Shown in pieces: positions 1 to 7,150 of a stretch of DNA of 21,880 nt; positions within the stretch are counted from its first letter, which is position 1, and every line of letters begins with the position of its first letter. Both the position numbers and the translations under genes were made by a program. The notes under the pieces were generated by a model. It was not told the origin of the DNA, did not search any database, and saw only the letters and a program-made list of their open reading frames with translations. The stretch comes from Clostridia bacterium. Lineage in GTDB: Bacteria > Bacillota > Clostridia > Oscillospirales > CAG-272. Location: contig JAFVRI010000190.1 of NCBI GenBank assembly GCA_017504335.1, positions 1-21,880 on the forward strand, read 5' to 3'.

Positions 1-1
1 A

Positions 2-712
2 CCCGTTGCAGGTATTTCCTGCGGTCTGATCACCGCCGAGGACGGCACTTGGGACGTTATGATGGACATTCAGGGCCTTGAAGACTTCTACGGCGATATG
101 GACTTCAAGGTAGCAGGTACGCACAAGGGTATCACCTCCATTCAGATGGACCTGAAGATCGACGGTCTGACTCCTGAGATCATCAAGGCAGCGCTGGCTC
201 AGACCCACGTTGGCCGTGACTATATCATCGACGAGGTCATTCTGAAGGCAATCCCCGCTCCCAGAGCTGAGGTTTCCAAGTACGCTCCCAAGATGACTTC
301 CTTCAAGATCGATCCCGACAAGATCCGTGAGGTCATCGGTAAGGGTGGCTCCGTGATCCAGAAGATTGTTGCTGAATCCGGCGCAAAGGTTGATATTGAG
401 GACGACGGAACCATCTGCATCGCAGCTATCAACGGCGAGCAGGCAGCTGCCGCTAAGGCAATGATCGATGCCATCGTATTCGAGCCCGAGGTCGGCGCTG
501 TTTATACGGGTACCGTTACAGGCATCAAGGAATTCGGATGCTTCGTTGAGTACGCTCCCGGCAAGGAGGGTATGGTCCACATTTCCAAGATCGCTCCCCG
601 CCGCATCGAAAAGGTAGAGGACGTTCTCAAGCTGGGCGACACCGTTAAGGTGAAGTACATGGGTCTGGACAAGAAGGGCCGCATGGATTTCTCCATCAAG
701 GACGCTGAGTAA
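2..712 (+). CDS. pnp: Polyribonucleotide nucleotidyltransferase (PNPase), C-terminal part
   Basis: 3'-to-5' phosphorolytic exoribonuclease of the RNA degradation machinery; only the C-terminal 236 residues are inside the window and the frame is open to its left edge. The visible part begins in the second RNase PH core domain (PVAGISCGLIT, then DIQGLEDFYGDMDFKVAGT and GITSIQMDLKIDGLT, all hallmark PNPase segments). A KH domain follows with its GKGG loop (REVIGKGGSVIQKI), then an S1 RNA-binding domain (YTGTVTGIKEFGCFVEY ... EGMVHISKIA) reaching almost to the stop. The ATG at 59 lies inside the conserved core and is not the start. The end right after the S1 domain, without a long acidic tail, is within family norms. 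A short G+C-rich hairpin follows the stop. Identification is secure. Confidence 0.97.
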   Translation, partial: PVAGISCGLITAEDGTWDVMMDIQGLEDFYGDMDFKVAGTHKGITSIQMDLKIDGLTPEIIKAALAQTHVGRDYIIDEVILKAIPAPRAEVSKYAPKMTSFKIDPDKIREVIGKGGSVIQKIVAESGAKVDIEDDGTICIAAINGEQAAAAKAMIDAIVFEPEVGAVYTGTVTGIKEFGCFVEYAPGKEGMVHISKIAPRRIEKVEDVLKLGDTVKVKYMGLDKKGRMDFSIKDAE

Positions 713-726
713 TCATAAAGAAACAA

Positions 727-748
727 GGGGATGGTCACCATCCCCTTT
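727..748 (+). terminator. Hairpin after pnp (weak terminator or attenuator)
   Basis: An 8-bp perfect stem GGGGATGG/CCATCCCC with loop TCA lies 14 bases after the pnp stop and is followed by only three T residues. It may stop part of pnp transcription. No clear promoter is visible before the next gene, so read-through into it is plausible. Confidence 0.5.
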
Positions 749-776
749 CCCCAAAATATAAAAGGAGGATTTCCCT

Positions 777-1682
777 ATGAACAAATTGCTTGAAGCCTTT
801 AACAGCGGAACCGTGGAACAGCAGGCACGCAGAAGAAAGGGTATGCTGATCATTGCAGCTACATCCGCGCTTTTGATCCTCGCAACGCTTGTTCTCATTG
901 TAGGATTGATCGTTTCTCTTGCAGCAGGCGATTCCGATCCCAATGGCGATCCCACAATCCAGGACGATACTCACTATGTCAAAGGATCCTTTGATCCGGA
1001 CTATCTTGTGGAGGGAAATCTGCTTCTGCTGGATGATGATCACCCTTATGAGGGTGACGCGGATGTTGTCAAGTTTTCCAATCATTCCTCTCGTCCAAAA
1101 AACGAGGAGAGGAAGAACATCTACACCCTGCGCGATTCCTCCAATTTTGGCGGAACCGAGGAAACGGTTATTGCACTCCATGCGCTGATCAAGGGCTACT
1201 ATGACCAATCCGACAACGATGATAACCTCATTGTGGATCAGGCATTTGCCTCCAATCTTTCCGAGCAGATCGACCCCATCTTCTCAATGGGCACTACGGT
1301 TTCTCTGACCTACTATGCTGATTACAGCGAGGACAAGGATCCTACCGAGGAGCCTTCCATTCAGGGAGTTGCCAAGTATAAGTGGATCTATGATCATGCC
1401 CACGAATACGGATTTATCATCGTAGAGGACAATATTTTCCGTTATGTAGGCATTCCCCATGCCGCTTATATGAAGCAGAACAACCTTTCCCTTACACAGT
1501 ATTTGGACAAGCTGCGTAGCACCTCCTATGAGAAATCCCTGGTGATCACCGCAGAAAATGAAACCTATCGCACCTATTACATTTCCGAAACGGCAGAGGA
1601 CAAGATGGTTCCCGCCGATCTGGACTGGACGGTCAGCGGTGACAATTTGGGCGGATATATCATTACCTTCAAGCCCGAATAA
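777..1682 (+). CDS. Membrane-anchored VanY/M15B-like protein lacking the catalytic residues
   Basis: 301 residues: a short basic N-terminus, one signal-anchor helix (about residues 24-48) and an extracytoplasmic domain. The C-terminal part lines up with the D,D-carboxypeptidase VanY/M15B family: WIYDHAHEYGF (E210-F213) matches the family's WL..NahkYGFI block, FRYVG (221-225) matches WHFRYVG, and LSLTQYLDKL matches the terminal LtLEEYL helix. LLLLDDDHPYEG resembles the family's N-terminal LLLVNkdHPL strand. The zinc and catalytic motifs are gone: the usual SEHQTGLAxD segment reads GTTVSLTYYADY (172-183) and the usual EPWH reads EDNI just before FRYVG. I infer a pseudoenzyme, perhaps one that binds peptidoglycan or a protein partner. 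The start has a strong AGGAGG at 763-768, and a 13-bp terminator follows. Homology is from remembered family motifs, not a search. Confidence 0.8.
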   Translation: MNKLLEAFNSGTVEQQARRRKGMLIIAATSALLILATLVLIVGLIVSLAAGDSDPNGDPTIQDDTHYVKGSFDPDYLVEGNLLLLDDDHPYEGDADVVKFSNHSSRPKNEERKNIYTLRDSSNFGGTEETVIALHALIKGYYDQSDNDDNLIVDQAFASNLSEQIDPIFSMGTTVSLTYYADYSEDKDPTEEPSIQGVAKYKWIYDHAHEYGFIIVEDNIFRYVGIPHAAYMKQNNLSLTQYLDKLRSTSYEKSLVITAENETYRTYYISETAEDKMVPADLDWTVSGDNLGGYIITFKPE

Positions 1683-1690
1683 AGAAAACA

Positions 1691-1720
1691 AAAGAACCGA
1701 GTCAGCGACTCGGTTCTTTT
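1691..1720 (+). terminator. Rho-independent terminator after the VanY-like gene
   Basis: A perfect 13-bp stem (AAAGAACCGAGTC paired with GACTCGGTTCTTT, loop AGC) begins 8 bases after the stop and runs into a T-rich stretch. Confidence 0.9.
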
Positions 1721-1773
1721 ATTTTTCATCAAGATGGGTATACTATCGGAAACGAAGGTTAGGGAGGAACTGA

Positions 1774-2898
1774 ATGAACATGAAGCAATGGGGAAACCGT
1801 CTTTTGATCCTATGCCTTGCTCTATGGATCCTTTTGGGTGGTTTTTTGCTCCTTTTACCCCCTTACGAATCCTTTTCCCATCGGGAAAACCGTACGTTGG
1901 CGCAAGCACCCGCGCTTCGTGCGGACACGATTTGGTCGGGTACCTTTTCGAAGGATGTACAAAAATTTTGCGCCGATCAATTTCCTCTGCGCTCCTTTTT
2001 TGTTTCCCTGTCCGCCTATTCGGAGCTGGCATTTGGAAAAGGAGAACGAAACGGAATTCTCTTTGCTCGAGAGGGCTTTTTGATTCCTCGCGGAGAGCAT
2101 ACGGATTTCTCGGTTCTCACACAAAACCTGAACGCCATTCGCAGCTTCAGGGAAATCTCCCCCGTTCCCGTTTCGACGCTTTTGATTCCTCGGCATATCG
2201 ATGCTCTTGCTCATCTGTTGCCATCGGGGTATTCCACAGAGCGAGCCGCTCTCATTCCCAACACGGTGTTGCATCACAGCAAATCCCTTCTCTTTCCCAT
2301 AAAGGAGTGGCAAGGAAAATCCGATTATTATTACAAAACCGATCACCACCTTACCACCGAGGGTGCCTATGCCGCGTATCGGTTGCTGGGAGAATCGCTC
2401 GGTTATCCTCCGAAGGAGGAATCGTATTTTGAACCCGTCACCGTCAGCCAAAGCTTTTTGGGAACCTCTTATTCCTCCGCAGGCGGTATTTCTTTTGCAA
2501 AGGATTCGGTCACTCTTTACCGTTACCTCAACGATGACCGCTTTACGGTTTCCGTCAATTCCGCAGAACCATCTCTCAAGGGCTTCTACCGCGAGGAATT
2601 TTTGAAAATGAAGGATCACTATTCGATCTTTTTGGGTGGAAATTATGCCCACTTGACCGTAACAGATCCTCTCGAAAAAAAGCCGCATCTGCTACTGATC
2701 AAGGACAGCTTCGCCAATGCCTTGATTCCCTTTTTGGCGATCCATTTTGATCTGACGGTCTATGATCTTCGCTACCGCTCGGACGTTTCCTTCGGTGACC
2801 TCTCCGATTACGACCATGTCCTGATCGTACAGGGCTTGGAGACCCTTGCGACCGATTCCTCCCTTCGCAATCTCCCCACTGCCCTCTTGACAAAGTAG
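1774..2898 (+). CDS. DHHW/AlgX-like membrane-anchored SGNH-type protein
   Basis: 374 residues with an N-terminal membrane anchor (about residues 9-29) and an extracytoplasmic SGNH-like domain. The block YKTDHHLTTEGAYAAY (D190, H191, H192) corresponds to the DHHW/AlgX/AlgJ signature, and IKDSFANALIPFLAIHF (D311, S312) corresponds to the family's serine motif. In AlgX the Asp, His and Ser of these motifs form the O-acetyltransferase triad, so a role in modifying an exported polysaccharide is a reasonable inference. No MBOAT acyltransferase partner is in the window. Early residues such as SHRENRTLAQAP and FSKDVQKFCADQFPLR are also typical of Firmicutes DHHW proteins. GGAGG at 1763-1767 supports the start at 1774. 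A consensus promoter for luxS overlaps the 3' end. Confidence 0.85.
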   Translation: MNMKQWGNRLLILCLALWILLGGFLLLLPPYESFSHRENRTLAQAPALRADTIWSGTFSKDVQKFCADQFPLRSFFVSLSAYSELAFGKGERNGILFAREGFLIPRGEHTDFSVLTQNLNAIRSFREISPVPVSTLLIPRHIDALAHLLPSGYSTERAALIPNTVLHHSKSLLFPIKEWQGKSDYYYKTDHHLTTEGAYAAYRLLGESLGYPPKEESYFEPVTVSQSFLGTSYSSAGGISFAKDSVTLYRYLNDDRFTVSVNSAEPSLKGFYREEFLKMKDHYSIFLGGNYAHLTVTDPLEKKPHLLLIKDSFANALIPFLAIHFDLTVYDLRYRSDVSFGDLSDYDHVLIVQGLETLATDSSLRNLPTALLTK

Positions 2899-2915
2899 AC
2901 AAAATAAAGTATAAT
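2887..2915 (+). promoter_or_regulatory. Consensus sigma-A promoter of luxS
   Basis: TTGACA (2887-2892), a 17-bp spacer and TATAAT (2910-2915) match the consensus exactly. The -35 box lies in the last codons of the preceding gene, so luxS has its own start with a leader of about 25 bases. Confidence 0.88.
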
Positions 2916-2946
2916 TAGGAAAAATCTATGTTTTGAGGAAAACGAT

Positions 2947-3402
2947 ATGGAACGAATTACCAGCTTTTGCGTAGATCACGATCTCATTGTACCCGGCATA
3001 TACGTGTCCCGCATTGACGGCGACATCACCACCTACGATCTTCGCACCCGTGTCCCCAACACGGATGATCTGATGGATCACATCACCATGCACTCCATGG
3101 AGCATATGCTCGCTACCTATATGAGAAACTCCGCCATTGCGGACAAGGTTATTTACTTTGGCCCCATGGGATGCCGCACAGGCTTCTATCTTCTTATCCG
3201 TAACGCCGACCACGCTGTGGTTCTCGCCACCCTCAAAAATGCCCTTTCGGATGTGATTCGTCACGACGGCGAAATGTTCGGTGCTTCCCGCAAGGAGTGC
3301 GGCAATTACCGTGAGCTTTCCTTGGATGCCGCCAAAGCCGAAGCCGCTCGCTATCTCTCGGTTCTGGATTCCAAAGAACAGACCTTCTCGTATCCGCAGT
3401 GA
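2947..3402 (+). CDS. luxS: S-ribosylhomocysteine lyase LuxS
   Basis: Cytoplasmic metalloenzyme of the activated methyl cycle that cleaves S-ribosylhomocysteine to homocysteine and the AI-2 precursor DPD. The 151-residue protein has the HxxEH metal motif (H49, E52, H53 in TMHSMEHMLAT), the GPMGCRTGFYL strand and the third metal ligand in KECGNYRE (C118), all where LuxS carries them; the length is close to the 157 residues of the Bacillus protein. GAGGA at 2935-2939 precedes the ATG. It is monocistronic: its own consensus promoter upstream, a hairpin with a T-run downstream, and a convergent lacZ beyond. No Pfs nucleosidase or methionine gene is adjacent, so the rest of the cycle is encoded elsewhere. 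Confidence 0.97.
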   Translation: MERITSFCVDHDLIVPGIYVSRIDGDITTYDLRTRVPNTDDLMDHITMHSMEHMLATYMRNSAIADKVIYFGPMGCRTGFYLLIRNADHAVVLATLKNALSDVIRHDGEMFGASRKECGNYRELSLDAAKAEAARYLSVLDSKEQTFSYPQ

Positions 3403-3519
3403 AGTAAAAATTTCTTACGACTGGTTTTTGGTCGCTTTTGAAAAAGCTCCGCAAAACTTTTCATACAATTTTTTACTTTACTGCATGTTTCTTTTCATTG
3501 TGTACCGTGTAAACGTATG

Positions 3520-3661
3520 TTTTCTCTCTAAGGTAGAAATCCGTGGACGGCTGCTGCGCCACCACGGATTTCTTTTTTATATTTAATTTTAACAAATAAG
3601 AAAACCATCGGTGGTGTGCGTAAGCAACACAGTCCGATGGTTTTCTACCTTAGAGAGAAAA
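3520..3661. repeat. BIME-like palindromic element: two inverted hairpin-plus-tail units
   Basis: The 142-bp segment has perfect 20-bp terminal inverted repeats (3520-3539 and 3642-3661). It is two head-to-head copies of one unit. Read outwards, each unit is a hairpin starting AGAAA and ending TTTCT, followed by the same 15-base tail ACCTTAGAGAGAAAA. The left unit (minus strand) has a 12-bp stem at 3535-3546/3562-3573; the right unit (plus strand) has a 13-bp stem at 3599-3611/3634-3646. Both loops begin TGG, end GT and carry an inner stem of different sequence (GGC/GCC on the left; GTGT-GC/GC-ACAC on the right, capped by GTAA). An A+T-rich linker separates the units. The arrangement is that of REP/BIME pairs or a MITE. 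No target-site duplication is obvious. Confidence 0.7.
3535..3578 (+). terminator. Likely luxS terminator (left hairpin of the palindromic element)
   Basis: A 12-bp perfect stem (AGAAATCCGTGG with CCACGGATTTCT, 15-nt loop) runs into six T residues at 3573-3578. It is the first strong stop signal after luxS, though 130 bases downstream. Confidence 0.65.
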
Positions 3662-3664
3662 TAA

Positions 3665-3711
3665 TGCTATTCCACATACACGATCAAGAGGAACGTGTAT
3701 GTGGAATAGCA
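3665..3711. terminator. 18-bp hairpin between convergent luxS and lacZ
   Basis: A perfect 18-bp stem (3665-3682 with 3694-3711, 11-nt loop) lies between the convergent genes. On the minus strand it is followed by TTATTTTCTC, so it can end lacZ transcription; on the plus strand a TGTTTTG follows. It starts four bases beyond the palindromic element. The remainder of 3712-3778 holds only a weak A+T-rich hairpin (3738-3754). Confidence 0.6.
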
Positions 3712-3778
3712 ATGTTTTGTATGAAAGTTTTTGCCAAGCTTTTTTCTAAAAAGCGTAAAAATCGGGGCGTAACTAATC

Positions 3779-6700
3779 TTACTCTCTGCCGTATTCCTCG
3801 AACGGATCGGTATCGTTGATAAAGGAGGGACAGAGACGGAAGGAGAAGTCAAACTTGTTTTCTTTCAACTGCCACCGCTCGTGGAGGGTAGGGCCGCAGG
3901 AAGCGGAACCGATACCCGCATGACGGTAATCGATGTTCACCACGGTCTCCTTGCGAGGAACCAACTCGAAGTCGTGTTTAGCCTCGGTCAGATCCATGGC
4001 GGTAAAGTGAGAGCAGTTGAAGCTGAACGCCTTGTCGGTGCTGAAGGCATAGAGTCCGTGACCCGACAGATTGGATACGGCCATCCAGTCGGTATCGGTG
4101 TGCGCCATGTTCTCCTGCGGACGGACGTAATGCTCAAAGTGATCGCCCACCAGCGTCTCAAACACGCCCTTGCGGGAAGCAAGGTTCTTATCCACGTAGC
4201 TCTCCGCCTCACCCCGTCCGAAGTAGCGAAGCTTCTCGTTTTCTTCGGGCATGAGGAATTCAAAGCCAAAGCGAGGCAGAGGAGGATTTCCCTTTTCCTC
4301 ATCGTTGCAGCGGTACGGCAGGGTCTCTGCGTGGGTATCCACCACCATACCGCCCTCAGCAAGCACGGTGTAACGGAGCTTCAGACGCAGGAAGGGCATA
4401 TAAATGAATGCCGCTACGGTGATCTCGGCCTCGAGAACTGCCGCCTGCTCGGTGATCTCTGCCACGCGGAAGGAACGGCACGCAAGCTGTGCCTTGTCGT
4501 AGCCTACTTTCATCCAATCCAGCTTGACCTTGCGGTCATTGTCGGTAGGAGCGCGCCAAACGGTAGGTGTCATGGGAGACGCCAGCATTTCTCTTCCGTT
4601 GTCGATCATAGAGCAGAGCAAACCGCTCTTCTTCTCGAAGGTATAAACGGTATCGGAAGCGGTCACGCGAATCTTGTAATCATCCTCGCAAACCGCAACG
4701 GCGCGATCCTTTGCGATGGTCTCACAAAGGGCGGGCTTCTTCACGGTCTCGGCAAGGGTCACCTGCTCAAAGCCAACCTCGTAGCCTGCTTCTGCCCAAG
4801 GTGTGGTGTGGTTCTGACGAACCGAAAGGAGAAGCTCGCCGCCAAGGGTCATGTCGATTCCCGAAAGATCTACGGTATATTTCACCGAGGACTGGGGACG
4901 AATATTCATGGCGGGGATCACACCGTCACGAACCACCTTACCTCTCTGGGTAAAGCTCCACCAAAGAGAGAGATCGGAAAGACTCTTGAAATATCTCAGG
5001 TTCTTTACGCGGAAGGTTCCCTTCTCCACGTCGGCCTCGGTCAGGGCAAAGGGCTTGATCGCCTGCTTGTATTCCAAAAGACCCGTGTGAGGACGGCGAT
5101 CGGGATAGACCAGACCGTCCACGCAGAAGTTTCCGTCATTGGGCTGATCGCCAAAGTCTCCGCCGTAGGTGTAGTGGGGATCGTAGAAGCGATCCTCGCC
5201 CGTAGCCACCGAGTGGTCGATGAACTCCCAAACACAGCCGCCGAAGAAGGAATCGTACTTATAGATCAGATCCCAGTATTCCTTCAGATCTCCGGGACCG
5301 TTGCCCATGGCATGGGAATATTCGCAAAGGAAGAGGGGCTGATCCCACTTCTTGTTCTTAATAATGTCGAACTCACAGGAATCGGGCTTCCAGTACATAA
5401 AGCTGAGAATATCGCTGCACTCGGAATAGTGGAAGTCGTCTTTCGCTCCATCGGGAACGGTGTGGTAACCCACCTGATGGATCTGCATATAGCGACGGGA
5501 AGCATCCTCACAGTGAACGACGCAACCGGGCATTCTCTCATGAAGATACTTGTACATTGCCTTCTGGTTTCTGCCCACACCCGATTCGTTGCCCAGCGAC
5601 CACATAATGACGCACACGTGGTTCTTGTCACGCTCAAACATACGGCTCACACGGTCCATGTAGGACTCGGTCCAATCGGGAGAATCGCTGAACAGATCCC
5701 AATATTTTGCCGCAGTGGTGCCGTGGGTCTCCAGATCGGTCTCGTCCACCACGTAGAAGCCAAGCTTGTCGCAAAGGCCGGGAAATCTCGGATCGTTGGG
5801 ATAGTGACTGGTGCGGACGGTGTTCACGTTGTGGCGCTTCATGATGTAAAGGTCACGGAGCATATGATCCATGGGCGTTGCCGAGCCGAGAATGGGATGG
5901 CTGTCGTGGCGGTTGACGCCCTTTGCCTTTACCTTTTTGCCGTTGATGTAGACCACACGGTTGACGATCCGCAGATCCTTCAAGCCCACGTACTGGCAGA
6001 TATACTCGCTTCCGCAGTGCAGGATCAAGGCATACAGATTGGGGGTCTCGTCACTCCAAAGAATGGGCGCATCCACGGAAATCACCGCATCGGAGGCGGT
6101 GCTTGCCTCGCCCTTTGCCACCTCCTTGCCGTTGGGATCCAACAGACGGTAGTCATAGGAAAGCGCTTCGTCCGCGGAAAGATCCAAGATAAGAGTCGCC
6201 TTTTCATACTTCTCACTCAAGGCGGTCTTCACATAAATATCCTTTACGTGCTTCTTGTCACGGGCAAGCAAATAGACCTCGCGGAAAATACCCGAATAGC
6301 GGTACTTGTCCTGATCCTCCAAATACGTACCCGTACACCACTTAAACACCAAAACCTTAAAGGTATTCACGCCTGCGTGCAAGAAACCCGTCAGGTTGAT
6401 CTCCGAGGTCATGTGGCTGACCTGGCTGTAGCCTGCGAACTTGTCGTTGACAAAGAGATAGAAGCAGGAATCCACTCCTTCAAAATTGATGTAAACTTCC
6501 TTTTCCAGCATCTTCGCATCCACAAAAAGCTCGCGAACGTAAAGACCACAAGGGTTCTCCACGGGAACATTTGGGGGATCCAAGGGGATGGGATAGCGGA
6601 CATTGGTGTAGTGGGGCACGTCGTAGCCCTTGTCAAGCACGCTCTGCCAGCTTCTCGGCACGGTCAGCTTATCAAAGCCATCGGTCGAAAAGCCTTCCCG

Positions 6701-6901
6701 CAAAAATTCGGGAGCTTCAAAGACAGAGGGATAATAATGAAAATCCCAATCTCCGCAAAGAGACAGAAGATTCTCGCTCTCCGAGCGGTTGTCCTTGAGG
6801 GCTGCCTTCTCGGTGCCGTAGGGGATGAAGTAGGCTCTCGTCTTTTCGCAATTCACATGCAGCGAATCGAGAGAGGTGTGATAAGAATAAGGGAATACCA
6901 T
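3779..6901 (-). CDS. lacZ: Beta-galactosidase, glycoside hydrolase family 2 (LacZ type)
   Basis: Retaining glycosidase that hydrolyses terminal beta-galactosides such as lactose; no signal peptide, so cytoplasmic. At 1040 residues it matches the five-domain LacZ architecture (E. coli 1023). Visible landmarks are the N-terminal jelly-roll (CGDWDFHYYPS, VPRSWQ), the barrel entry KGVNRHDSHPILG, VRTSHYPNDPRF, the acid/base motif MWSLGNESG (E439), the nucleophile motif LCEYSHAMGNGPG (E527), FGGCVWEFIDHS, and the small-chain domain with WRAPTDND. The frame is open upstream to 6979, but that ATG overlaps the -10 box. The ATG at 6901 follows the ribosome-binding-like AAAGGAAAGGAT and fits the leader. 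It is divergent from an oxidoreductase/AraC-regulator operon that may respond to the same sugar. No lactose permease is in the window. Confidence 0.96.
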   Translation of the reverse strand: MVFPYSYHTSLDSLHVNCEKTRAYFIPYGTEKAALKDNRSESENLLSLCGDWDFHYYPSVFEAPEFLREGFSTDGFDKLTVPRSWQSVLDKGYDVPHYTNVRYPIPLDPPNVPVENPCGLYVRELFVDAKMLEKEVYINFEGVDSCFYLFVNDKFAGYSQVSHMTSEINLTGFLHAGVNTFKVLVFKWCTGTYLEDQDKYRYSGIFREVYLLARDKKHVKDIYVKTALSEKYEKATLILDLSADEALSYDYRLLDPNGKEVAKGEASTASDAVISVDAPILWSDETPNLYALILHCGSEYICQYVGLKDLRIVNRVVYINGKKVKAKGVNRHDSHPILGSATPMDHMLRDLYIMKRHNVNTVRTSHYPNDPRFPGLCDKLGFYVVDETDLETHGTTAAKYWDLFSDSPDWTESYMDRVSRMFERDKNHVCVIMWSLGNESGVGRNQKAMYKYLHERMPGCVVHCEDASRRYMQIHQVGYHTVPDGAKDDFHYSECSDILSFMYWKPDSCEFDIIKNKKWDQPLFLCEYSHAMGNGPGDLKEYWDLIYKYDSFFGGCVWEFIDHSVATGEDRFYDPHYTYGGDFGDQPNDGNFCVDGLVYPDRRPHTGLLEYKQAIKPFALTEADVEKGTFRVKNLRYFKSLSDLSLWWSFTQRGKVVRDGVIPAMNIRPQSSVKYTVDLSGIDMTLGGELLLSVRQNHTTPWAEAGYEVGFEQVTLAETVKKPALCETIAKDRAVAVCEDDYKIRVTASDTVYTFEKKSGLLCSMIDNGREMLASPMTPTVWRAPTDNDRKVKLDWMKVGYDKAQLACRSFRVAEITEQAAVLEAEITVAAFIYMPFLRLKLRYTVLAEGGMVVDTHAETLPYRCNDEEKGNPPLPRFGFEFLMPEENEKLRYFGRGEAESYVDKNLASRKGVFETLVGDHFEHYVRPQENMAHTDTDWMAVSNLSGHGLYAFSTDKAFSFNCSHFTAMDLTEAKHDFELVPRKETVVNIDYRHAGIGSASCGPTLHERWQLKENKFDFSFRLCPSFINDTDPFEEYGRE

Positions 6902-6977
6902 CGCAATGATCCTTTCCTTTCTCAAAAAAATAATCGTCATTCTGTCGGGTGAGACCCTTCTCACCCATTCTACCATC

Positions 6978-7006
6978 ATTATATCGGTTCTTCTCTCTTA
7001 TTGCAA
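6978..7006 (-). promoter_or_regulatory. lacZ promoter
   Basis: On the minus strand TTGCAA (7006-7001), a 17-bp spacer and TATAAT (6983-6978). This places transcription start near 6970 and rules out the upstream in-frame ATG at 6979 as the lacZ start. Confidence 0.82.
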
Positions 7007-7042
7007 GGGCAAAAAGGCAGAAAAATATGACAAAAAGACCGA

Positions 7043-7076
7043 TTTTCTATATTTTCTTCAAGAAAGTATGGGAAAA
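7043..7076. promoter_or_regulatory. Imperfect 33-bp dyad between divergent promoters (candidate operator)
   Basis: Two arms of 16 bases (7043-7058 and 7060-7075) are near mirror complements around the C at 7059, with the perfect core TTTCTT-C-AAGAAA and about 13 of 16 positions pairing. The dyad sits 14 bp upstream of the -35 box of the oxidoreductase promoter and about 37 bp upstream of the lacZ -35 box. That position suits an activator such as the AraC-type protein encoded at 8314. The binding partner is inference. Confidence 0.5.
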
Positions 7077-7089
7077 TGTCGCTCTCTCA

Positions 7090-7118
7090 TTGACTTAAAA
7101 TGGATTCCGTGGTACAAT
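7090..7118 (+). promoter_or_regulatory. Promoter of the oxidoreductase-AraC operon
   Basis: TTGACT (7090-7095), a 17-bp spacer and TACAAT (7113-7118), 32 bases upstream of the ATG at 7151. Confidence 0.78.
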
Positions 7119-7150
7119 AACACCGTAAAGATCCCAATAAGGAGAATTAT

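Noticed and set aside
3881..6952. 1023-codon open frame on the plus strand opposite lacZ
   Set aside because: It lies antisense to a full, motif-complete beta-galactosidase, has no ribosome binding site or recognisable domain, and its composition is explained by codon bias of the real gene.
6902..6979. 26-residue N-terminal extension of lacZ
   Set aside because: The upstream ATG at 6979 overlaps the -10 box of the lacZ promoter; the ATG at 6901 follows a ribosome binding site and fits the leader.
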